The position numbers and the translations under genes were made by a program. Under the pieces are notes generated by a model. It had not been told where the DNA came from and made no database searches. It saw only the letters and a list, made by a program, of their open reading frames with translations. 64,000 bases of DNA from Thiohalorhabdus denitrificans (lineage in GTDB: Bacteria; Pseudomonadota; Gammaproteobacteria; Thiohalorhabdales; Thiohalorhabdaceae): contig NZ_LJCP01000008.1 of the NCBI RefSeq assembly GCF_001399755.1, positions 62,001 to 126,000 on the forward strand, written 5' to 3'. Shown piece by piece: positions 8,953 through 15,834 of the stretch (the stretch's first letter is position 1; each line of letters starts with the position of its first letter).

Positions 8953-9276
8953 CTACCGTTCGGGCTCCTCCCCTTGTTTGGACCCCTGGCTCCGACCCTC
9001 CAGGTGGAGGGCCGCCTTGGCCATCAGGTGGGCGCTCACCGGCGCGGTCAGGAACAGGAACAGAATCACCAGCAGCTCGTGGAGGCTCCACCCGGAGGCG
9101 GTGCTGAAGTGGACCATGGAGGCGATGAGCATGCCGCCCACCCCGAGGGTGGTGGCCTTGGTGGGGCCGTGGAGACGGGCGTAGAAGTCGGGGAACCGGG
9201 CCAGGCCGAGGGAGCCGATGAAGGCGAAGCCCGCCCCGATCAGCAAAAAGGCCGCCACGATGAGCTCGATAACCAT
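8953..9276 (-). CDS. mnhG: Mrp-type Na+/H+ antiporter subunit G
   Basis: A 107-residue subunit of the multi-protein Mrp/Mnh cation/proton antiporter. It has three hydrophobic segments and the conserved RFPDFYARLHGPTKATTLG block (residues 27-45) that defines MnhG/PhaG. It is the last gene of the operon, 9 bp after mnhF. Confidence 0.93.
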   Translation of the reverse strand: MVIELIVAAFLLIGAGFAFIGSLGLARFPDFYARLHGPTKATTLGVGGMLIASMVHFSTASGWSLHELLVILFLFLTAPVSAHLMAKAALHLEGRSQGSKQGEEPER

Positions 9277-9285
9277 TACCCCCTC

Positions 9286-9558
9286 CTATTCGATGATGTC
9301 GCCGCGCAGCAGATACTTGCTGAAGGAGATGGTGGTCACGAAGCCCAGCAGGGCGATCAGCAGGGAGGCCTCGAAGAAGGCCGTCCCGCCGCGCAGGACG
9401 CCCAGCAGGATGAGCAGGGAGATGGTGTTGATGAACATGGTGTCCAGCCCCAGGATGCGGTCCGGCAGGGTGGGCCCCCGCAGGATCCGCCACAGGCTCA
9501 GGACCATGGCCACCACCATGAGGGCCGCCGCCGTCCAGCCGGCATACACCAGGATCAT
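9286..9558 (-). CDS. mnhF: Mrp-type Na+/H+ antiporter subunit F
   Basis: A 90-residue subunit with three membrane helices and the family motif RGPTLPDRILGLDTM (residues 28-42). The ATG at 9558 has GAGGAGA upstream and overlaps the mnhE stop codon by four bases. A longer reading frame exists but would run into mnhE. Confidence 0.92.
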   Translation of the reverse strand: MILVYAGWTAAALMVVAMVLSLWRILRGPTLPDRILGLDTMFINTISLLILLGVLRGGTAFFEASLLIALLGFVTTISFSKYLLRGDIIE

Positions 9559-10052
9559 GGGAAGATCTCCTCGATCAGCGTCTCGTACCGTTGCCGGATG
9601 CGTTCGATGAGGGCCGCCTCGTCCTCCAGGTCCAGGCAGTGGATCCACAAGCGGCCCCCAGCGCGGTCCACGTCCACGGTCACGGTACCGGGGGTCAGGG
9701 ACAGGAGACTGGAGAGGACCGTAACCGGCACCTCCCCGCGCACTCGCAGGGGATAGGCGACGAAGGCGGAGCGCGGCCGCCGGCCGAAGCGCAGGATCAG
9801 CGCCGCCACCGACAGGTTGGCCACCACGATGTCCGTCAACAGCCGCCCCAGAAGCCGCGCCACCAGCAGGGGGCGGCGGGGGTAGGCCGTGGGCCGGGAC
9901 CAGAAGCGGTCCGTGAACAGGGCCACCAGCCAGCCCACCACCAGCCCCGCCGCCACCACCCCGAGGCTCAGGTGGTTGTTCAGCAGGACCCAGAACCCGG
10001 CCAGCACCAGCACCAGCCAGGGCCGGGGCAGCAGACGTTCCACCACGCTCAC
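9555..10052 (-). CDS. mnhE: Mrp-type Na+/H+ antiporter subunit E
   Basis: A 165-residue subunit with N-terminal helices and the cytosolic segment typical of MnhE: SLLSLTPGTVTVDVD near residues 114-128, then ending IRQRYE. The GTG start at 10052 has a strong GGGGAGGGGAG site and overlaps the mnhD stop codon as GTGA, so translational coupling is likely. The open frame extends far upstream inside mnhD, but that part reads as low-complexity shadow. Confidence 0.92.
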   Translation of the reverse strand: MSVVERLLPRPWLVLVLAGFWVLLNNHLSLGVVAAGLVVGWLVALFTDRFWSRPTAYPRRPLLVARLLGRLLTDIVVANLSVAALILRFGRRPRSAFVAYPLRVRGEVPVTVLSSLLSLTPGTVTVDVDRAGGRLWIHCLDLEDEAALIERIRQRYETLIEEIFP

Positions 10053-11560
10053 GGCCGGCTCCCCTCCCCAGTAGCGGCCCCCTGCCCCAGCACCGCCCCC
10101 ACGTAGGCGGCGGGCTGGCGGAGATCCGCCGCCGCCCGCTCCGCCCATTGGGCCGTGGGGCCGGCCGCCAGGGCCAGGATCAGGGTAGTGAAGACCAGGG
10201 CCACGGTGGGCCCCAGGGTGCGCGGGCCCGCCGCCCGCACCGGGCCGGGATCCAGCCCCTGCTTCCAGAACAGCGTGGAGCCGGCTCGCGCCAGGGCCAC
10301 GATCACCAGCAGGCCGCCCACCAGCACTCCGACGAAGACCGCGACCATGTGCGGCTGCTCGACGAAGGCTCGCAGGATCAGCAGCTTGCCGAGGAATCCG
10401 CTGAAGGGCGGCAACCCGGCCACGCCGATGGCCCCCACGAAGAACAGCAGGCCCAGGGCGGTGGGCTGGGCCAGCGCCGCCCCGGCCTGCAGGCGGTCCC
10501 CCAGGGGCGCGCGCTGCCGAGCGATCACCCCCACCAGCAGAAACAGGCCCGCGCTGAGCAGGGTGGTGTGGAACAGGTAGTACAGGGCGGGCCCCGTGCC
10601 CTGCCCCTCCCGTCCGCCGAACCCCAGCAGCAGGGTGCCGATGGAAACCAGCATCAGGTAGCCCGCCATCGTATTGAGGCGGGCGGCGCCCAGGGTCCCG
10701 AGGGCCCCCACCAGCAGGGTAGCCAGGCCGGCGTAGAGCAGCAGGGGCTCCAGGCCGGGACCCTCCAGCATTCCGAACAAGAGGCTGTCCAGGCGGAGGA
10801 TGGCGTAGATGCCCACCTTGGTCATCACCGCGAACAGGGCGGCCACCGGCGCCATGGCCGCCCCGTAGGCGGCGGGCAGCCACATGTACAGGGGGAAGAC
10901 GGCCGCCTTCAGGGCGAACACGGCGAGCAGCACCATGCCGCCCGCCCGCGCCAGGTCGGCGCTCTCCGGCCCCAGCAGGGGCACGCGACGGGCCACGTCC
11001 GCCATGTTCAGGGTGCCCGTGGCGCCGTAGAGCACCGCCAGGCCCACCAGGAACACCAGGGAGGCGGCCAGATTCAGGGTGACGTAGTGGAAGGCCGCCT
11101 TGCTCCGCCGGCCCCCGCCGCCGTGGAGCAACAGCCCGTAGGAGGCGATCAGCAGGATCTCGAAGAAGACGAACAGGTTGAAGAAATCGCCGCTGAGGAA
11201 GGCTCCGTTGAGCCCCATCAGCTGGAACTGGAACAGGGGGTGGAAGGCCCGGCTGTGGGTGTCCGTCCCCGCCGTGGCGTAGATCAGGCTGCCCAGGCCA
11301 ATTACCGCGGTCATCCCCAGCAACGAGGCACTCAGCCGGTCGAGGACCAGAACGATGCCCAGCGGCGGGCTCCAGCCCCCCACCTGGTACACCTGGGGCC
11401 CCTGGGCGGCGGCCTGCAGCAGCCAGACGCAGATCCCCGTCAGCAGGAGCGTGGCGGCGATGCCGAGGGCACGCTGCCCCCGCATGCCGCGCAGCCCCAG
11501 CTGCAGGGCGGCCACCGCCAGGGGAAGGACCACCGGGGCGATGATCAGGTGCTCGCTCAT
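10049..11560 (-). CDS. mnhD: Mrp-type Na+/H+ antiporter subunit D
   Basis: A 503-residue proton-channel subunit related to complex I NuoM/NuoN. It has about 14 membrane helices and the proton_antipo_M core; FALKAAVFPLYMWLPAAY (near residues 210-230) holds the key lysine. It starts with ATG at 11560, overlapping the mnhC stop (ATGA), with GGGAG upstream. Confidence 0.94.
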   Translation of the reverse strand: MSEHLIIAPVVLPLAVAALQLGLRGMRGQRALGIAATLLLTGICVWLLQAAAQGPQVYQVGGWSPPLGIVLVLDRLSASLLGMTAVIGLGSLIYATAGTDTHSRAFHPLFQFQLMGLNGAFLSGDFFNLFVFFEILLIASYGLLLHGGGGRRSKAAFHYVTLNLAASLVFLVGLAVLYGATGTLNMADVARRVPLLGPESADLARAGGMVLLAVFALKAAVFPLYMWLPAAYGAAMAPVAALFAVMTKVGIYAILRLDSLLFGMLEGPGLEPLLLYAGLATLLVGALGTLGAARLNTMAGYLMLVSIGTLLLGFGGREGQGTGPALYYLFHTTLLSAGLFLLVGVIARQRAPLGDRLQAGAALAQPTALGLLFFVGAIGVAGLPPFSGFLGKLLILRAFVEQPHMVAVFVGVLVGGLLVIVALARAGSTLFWKQGLDPGPVRAAGPRTLGPTVALVFTTLILALAAGPTAQWAERAAADLRQPAAYVGAVLGQGAATGEGSRP

Positions 11561-11892
11561 GCGCGCTCCCGCCGACCATCCACGTGGTCGCTCTTCAGGG
11601 CGCGCCGGTTGCGCAGGGCCAGGATCAGGACGAAGGCGGTCATGGCGAAACTGATCACGATGGCCGTGAGCACCAGCGCCTGCGGCAGGGGATCGGCGTA
11701 GGCCTCCGGCTCCCCGCCCACCAGGGGCGGCGCCACCTCCAGCGGGAGGCCGCCCGAGAAGAACAGCATCAGGTTGGCGGCGTGGGACAGCAGGGTGATC
11801 CCCAGGATCACCGAGAAGGTCCGGGCCCGCAGCAGTAGGTAGACCCCGCAGGCCGTCAGCCACCCCACCATCAGCGCCACTACCAGGGCCAT
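11557..11892 (-). CDS. mnhC: Mrp-type Na+/H+ antiporter subunit C
   Basis: A 111-residue NuoK-like subunit with three helices. LLSHAANLMLFF (residues 34-45) and DPLPQALVLTAIVISFA (67-83) are family signatures. The start at 11892 lies inside the end of mnhAB (13-base overlap) and has AGGAGAGGGT. Confidence 0.93.
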   Translation of the reverse strand: MALVVALMVGWLTACGVYLLLRARTFSVILGITLLSHAANLMLFFSGGLPLEVAPPLVGGEPEAYADPLPQALVLTAIVISFAMTAFVLILALRNRRALKSDHVDGRRERA

Positions 11893-14714
11893 TCGCTACC
11901 CTCTCCTTCCTGTTGGTCGTGGGCGGGGAAGAAGCGGTCCTCCAGCTTCTGGCCAAGGCGACCCAGCTCCGCCAGGATCAGGGTCACCGCCCCCACCACG
12001 GTCAGGTACACGCCGATGTCGAACAGCAGCGTCGTGGACAGGGCGATGTCGCCGAGCAAGGGCGGATGCAGGTGGCCGTGGGCGGCGGCCAGGAACGGCT
12101 GCCCCCAGGCCCAGGCCAGCAGCCCGGTGGCGGTGGCCACCCCCAGACCACCGGCCAGCAGGGGCCGGTAGCGGAGGCGCAGGCGATCCCGGGTCCACCG
12201 GCTGCCGCTGGCCAGGTACTGCAGGATCAGGGCCACCCCGGTGACCAGGCCCGCCACGAAACCGCCGCCCGGCTCGTGGTGGCCACGCACCAGCAGGAAC
12301 AGCGACACCACCAGCGCCAGGGGCAGGAGCCCGCGCGAGATGGTCACCAGTACCAGGGGATGGACGTCCGGGTCCCAGCGCATGCCGCGCAGGTCCGGCC
12401 CCGGCGGGACCAGGAAACCGCGCAGCATGGTCAGGATGCCCACCGCCGCGATGGCCAGCACCGTAATCTCCCCGAGGGTGTCGAAGCCCCGGAAGTCCAC
12501 CAGGATGGTGTTGACCACGTTGGCGCCTCCGGCCTCGGGGAGGCTGCGCTCCAGGAATTCCGGGCCGATCCGCCCCGGTTCGGAGGCCAGGGTGCGCCAC
12601 AGAAGCCCGCCCACGGTGGCCCCCGCCAGCCCGGCCACGGCGGCGTCCCGCAGCCGGCGCGGCGTGGCCGAGTCAACGGGGCTGCGCTGGGGAAGGAAAT
12701 ACAGCGCCAACAGGAGGAGCACGCCGGTCACCAGCTCCACGGTGAGCATAGTCAGGGCCAGATCGGGGGCGGCGAAGCGCACGAAGAGCAGGGCCACCCC
12801 GAGGCCCACCACCCCCAGCCAGAGCACCGCCAGGAAGCGTCGCCGCCGCAGGACCACGGTGGCCCCGGCGCCCAGCGACAGGCCCAGGGCGATCAGCACC
12901 GCCGAGGGGCCGGGGCCGGGCCCCGCATCCGGAACCAGAAAGGGCCGCGTGGCCGTCGCCCACCCCGCCCCCACCAGCGCCAGCACGGCCAGCAGGAATA
13001 GGAGCTGGTAGCGCTGCAGGGAGCCGTTCTCCAGCCACCGGGTCACGCGCCCTCCACCCCGCACCGCCGCGGCCTCGGCGCGCACGAACCAGGCCTGCAT
13101 GTCAAGCTGCGGGACCAGGCGGTCGTGCCAGCGGTAGACCCGCTGGCGCGCCGCGTAGAGCAGGACCCCGCCCACCAGCGCCGTCAGGCTCATGAAGAAG
13201 GGCGGGGTGAAGCCGTGCCAGATGGCCAGGTCGAAATCCGGCAGCCTGCCGGGCACCACCTGCTCGGCGGCCATCGCCAGCCAGGGGGCCACGGTCAGCC
13301 CCGGCAGGATGCCCACCAGCAGGCACAGGGCCACCAGCACCTCGATGGGCACCCGCATGTAGCGCGGTGGCTCGTGGGGGGTCTTGGTAAGCCCCACCGG
13401 CTCGCCGTTGAAGAACACGTCGTGGATGAAGCGCAGGGAGTAGGCCAGCGCGAACACCCCGGACAGCACCGCCCCTGCCGGCAGGAGCAGGCCCCAGGCG
13501 GCATGCAGGCCCGTCTCCAGGGTCTCGGCGAAGAACATCTCCTTGCTCAGGAAGCCGTTCAGAAGCGGCACCCCGGCCATGGCGGCGGCGGCCACCATGG
13601 CCAGCAGGGCCGTATACGGCATGTAGCCGAACAGGCCGTTGAGCTTGCGCATGTCCCGGCTGCCGGTCTCGTGCTCGACGATGCCCGCGGCCATGAACAG
13701 CGAGGCCTTGAAGATGGCGTGGTTGATGATGTGGAAGACCCCGGCGACCGCCCCCAGGGGCGTGCCCAGCCCGAACAGCATGGTGATCAGGCCCAGGTGG
13801 CTGACGGTGGAGTAGGCCAGCAGCCCCTTGAGATCGTGCCGAAACAGGGCGAAGAAGGCGCCGAACAGGAGGGTCAGCAGGCCCGCCCCGGTCACCAGGA
13901 CGAACCACAGGTCGGTCCCCGCCAGGGCGGGAAACAGCCGGGCCAGCAGGAAGACCCCGGCCTTCACCATGGTGGCCGAGTGGAGGTAGGCGCTTACCGG
14001 GGTGGGGGCGGACATGGCCCGGGGCAGCCAGAAGTGGAAGGGGAACTGGGCCGACTTGGTGAACACCCCCAGCAGGATCAACCCCAGGATCCAGGGATAG
14101 GCGGGGTCGGCCCGCACCGCCTCCCCCGCCGCCAGCACCGTGGTGAGATCGTAGCCGCCGGCCACCGACCCCAGCAATAGCACCCCCGCCAGCAGGGCCA
14201 GTCCGCCGCCTCCGGTCACCACCAGGGCCATGCGCGCCGACTGGCGGGCCGCCGGATCGAGGTTCCAGAAGCCGATGAGGAGGAAGGAGCTTAGGCTGGT
14301 GAGCTCCCAGAACAGCACCAGCAGGAGGAGGTTCTCCGACAGCACCACCCCCAGCATGGAGGCCGCGAACAGCAGGAACAGGACGTAGAAGCGGTGGAGC
14401 GGGGCGCGCTCGGGCAGGTAGTAGAAGGCATAGAGCACGATCAGCAGACCGATGCCCAGCACCAGGAACACGAACAGCAGGCTCAGCCCGTCCAGGCGCA
14501 GCGCCAGGTCGAGCCCGGCGGCGGGCACCCAGGACCAGCGCTCCACCAGGACCCCGCCGTCCTGGACCGCCCCGGCATGGGGCAGGACCGCCGCCACGGT
14601 CGCCCCCAGCACGGCCGCGGCCCAGCCGGCGGTGGCCCGCAGGCGGCGGTGCCCGCCGATCAGGGGCAGCAGGGACCCCAGCAGGGGCAGAAGGATCAGG
14701 GCGAGCAAGCTCAT
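11880..14714 (-). CDS. mnhAB: Fused Mrp antiporter subunits A and B
   Basis: A 944-residue protein, first gene of the operon. Residues 1 to about 620 are the NuoL-like proton-channel part (for example EHETGSRDMRKLNGL near residue 345, FKASLFMAAGI before it). About 640-710 is the DUF4040 segment. About 770-944 is a full MnhB domain (VNTILVDFRGFDTLGE, HEPGGGFVAGL, DIGVYL). Fusion of A and B is known from the PhaAB-type group of proteobacteria. The ATG at 14714 follows GGGAG. Together with C-G it forms one complete antiporter. Confidence 0.95.
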   Translation of the reverse strand: MSLLALILLPLLGSLLPLIGGHRRLRATAGWAAAVLGATVAAVLPHAGAVQDGGVLVERWSWVPAAGLDLALRLDGLSLLFVFLVLGIGLLIVLYAFYYLPERAPLHRFYVLFLLFAASMLGVVLSENLLLLVLFWELTSLSSFLLIGFWNLDPAARQSARMALVVTGGGGLALLAGVLLLGSVAGGYDLTTVLAAGEAVRADPAYPWILGLILLGVFTKSAQFPFHFWLPRAMSAPTPVSAYLHSATMVKAGVFLLARLFPALAGTDLWFVLVTGAGLLTLLFGAFFALFRHDLKGLLAYSTVSHLGLITMLFGLGTPLGAVAGVFHIINHAIFKASLFMAAGIVEHETGSRDMRKLNGLFGYMPYTALLAMVAAAAMAGVPLLNGFLSKEMFFAETLETGLHAAWGLLLPAGAVLSGVFALAYSLRFIHDVFFNGEPVGLTKTPHEPPRYMRVPIEVLVALCLLVGILPGLTVAPWLAMAAEQVVPGRLPDFDLAIWHGFTPPFFMSLTALVGGVLLYAARQRVYRWHDRLVPQLDMQAWFVRAEAAAVRGGGRVTRWLENGSLQRYQLLFLLAVLALVGAGWATATRPFLVPDAGPGPGPSAVLIALGLSLGAGATVVLRRRRFLAVLWLGVVGLGVALLFVRFAAPDLALTMLTVELVTGVLLLLALYFLPQRSPVDSATPRRLRDAAVAGLAGATVGGLLWRTLASEPGRIGPEFLERSLPEAGGANVVNTILVDFRGFDTLGEITVLAIAAVGILTMLRGFLVPPGPDLRGMRWDPDVHPLVLVTISRGLLPLALVVSLFLLVRGHHEPGGGFVAGLVTGVALILQYLASGSRWTRDRLRLRYRPLLAGGLGVATATGLLAWAWGQPFLAAAHGHLHPPLLGDIALSTTLLFDIGVYLTVVGAVTLILAELGRLGQKLEDRFFPAHDQQEGEGSEWPW

Positions 14715-14783
14715 TCCATCGCGCTCCCACCACCGCAGGGGCCGTCGCGGAACGGCCCCGCCGGGAAATTCCGAGGCCTATAC

Positions 14784-14799
14784 CGTGCCTCGAGGCACG
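14784..14799. promoter_or_regulatory. 16-bp perfect palindrome upstream of the mnh operon
   Basis: CGTGCCTCGAGGCACG is a perfect inverted repeat 70 bp before mnhAB. On the minus strand it is followed immediately by a TATAGG that could be a -10 box. That placement suits a repressor or activator site, but no regulator is known here. Confidence 0.35.
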
Positions 14800-14884
14800 C
14801 CCGGGCCACCCCTGGGCGATCCACAGGGCTGCGGCCCCTGTCCCCGGCCTGGCCCCGGGAGGATCCGGCGCGACCGTCAGAGCC

Positions 14885-14909
14885 TAAAACGCCCCCGCCT
14901 GTGGGGGCG
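14885..14909 (-). terminator. Rho-independent terminator after the leftward cbbQ-side gene cluster
   Basis: On the minus strand a CGCCCCC / GGGGGCG stem with a short loop is followed by TTTTA, 29 bp after the stop of the unrecognised gene at 14938. The U-run is short. Confidence 0.55.
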
Positions 14910-14937
14910 GAGGCGCGGACAACAGGCCTCTACCACG

Positions 14938-15438
14938 CTAGATGAGGCCGTAGGGCGTGTCCACCAGATTGTCCTCGGGGTCCAGGACCCAGTCCACGGA
15001 GAAGCCGCCCCCTTCCGGGTAGAGCAGGACGTGGGGACGCTCGGTCATGTCCCCCAGGATCATGCCCACCTCGGCGGGGTCGCAGATGCCGCCGTGGCGG
15101 CGCAGGTGGCGGGCCCGCAGGTGGTCGCGGCCCTCCACCTTCACCAGCACCGGCCGCGGCAGGTCCAGGGGCAGGATGTGCTCGCGCACCAGCCACTGGA
15201 CGGGATACAGCCGCCGCGCAGGGGTGTCCGGCCGGAAGGCGGGCTGGGTGGCATCGATGCGGAAGTGGCCCCCGCCGCCGGGCTCGTGCACCAGCTTGCC
15301 CAGCCAGCCCTCGGGGAAGCCCTCGTGCACGATGAGGCTCCGCCCCGCGTAGCGGTCGAAGAAGCCCCGCTGCAGGGCCTGGGGATCGGGCTCGGGGGCG
15401 AGGCGATCCCACGCCCGGCGCATCCATACGGTGACCAT
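14938..15438 (-). CDS. Hypothetical protein, 166 residues
   Basis: I do not recognise this family. The protein is soluble, with no signal peptide or membrane helix. It is rich in Arg, Pro and Asp, with a HEGFPEGWLGKLVHEPGGGGHFRID segment near residues 38-62 and a C-terminal LYPEGGGFSVDWVLDPEDN segment. The sensible composition, a plausible ATG with an upstream AGGTGG, and a terminator behind it argue that it is real. It is the last gene after cbbQ, cbbO and fmdB. Confidence 0.7.
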   Translation of the reverse strand: MVTVWMRRAWDRLAPEPDPQALQRGFFDRYAGRSLIVHEGFPEGWLGKLVHEPGGGGHFRIDATQPAFRPDTPARRLYPVQWLVREHILPLDLPRPVLVKVEGRDHLRARHLRRHGGICDPAEVGMILGDMTERPHVLLYPEGGGFSVDWVLDPEDNLVDTPYGLI

Positions 15439-15486
15439 GCCCCACCTACTCCATCGGCTGTTGGGCGCCCGGCTCGGGAGCCGTTG

Positions 15487-15732
15487 TCAGGAGTCGGCCG
15501 CCGGGCAGGTCCCGGTGGAGCAGGAGGGGGCGCTCTCGCGCTCCTTGGCGCTGGAGTAGCCGTCCTTGTACCACCCGCCGCCCTTGAGCACGAAGGAGCC
15601 GGCGTTGTTGAGCTGCTTGCGCAGGGAAGGCTCCTTGCATTCGGGGCATTCGGTGAGGGGATCCTCGCTGATGCGCTGCTTCACCTCCAGCTGGTGGCCG
15701 CACGACGCGCAGGCGTACTCGTAGGTCGGCAT
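15487..15732 (-). CDS. FmdB-family zinc-ribbon protein
   Basis: An 81-residue regulatory-like small protein. The zinc ribbon is Cys8-x2-Cys11 and Cys29-x2-Cys32, within the family start MPTYEYAC. An additional CSTGTC pair lies near the C-terminus. FmdB proteins are putative regulators of unknown target. It lies 102 bp after cbbO on the same strand. Confidence 0.88.
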   Translation of the reverse strand: MPTYEYACASCGHQLEVKQRISEDPLTECPECKEPSLRKQLNNAGSFVLKGGGWYKDGYSSAKERESAPSCSTGTCPAADS

Positions 15733-15834
15733 GGATCACTGTCCTCCGTTGGGCGATGGCGTTGGGTAATCGGTGTCTATATAGGGGCTACGGGGCCCGA
15801 TTACAAGCCTCGGACCATCCGGGCCCGGCCGAGT

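Noticed and set aside
11880-14714. mnhAB fusion as a novelty
   Set aside because: Fused A and B subunits are known in the PhaAB type of Mrp system.
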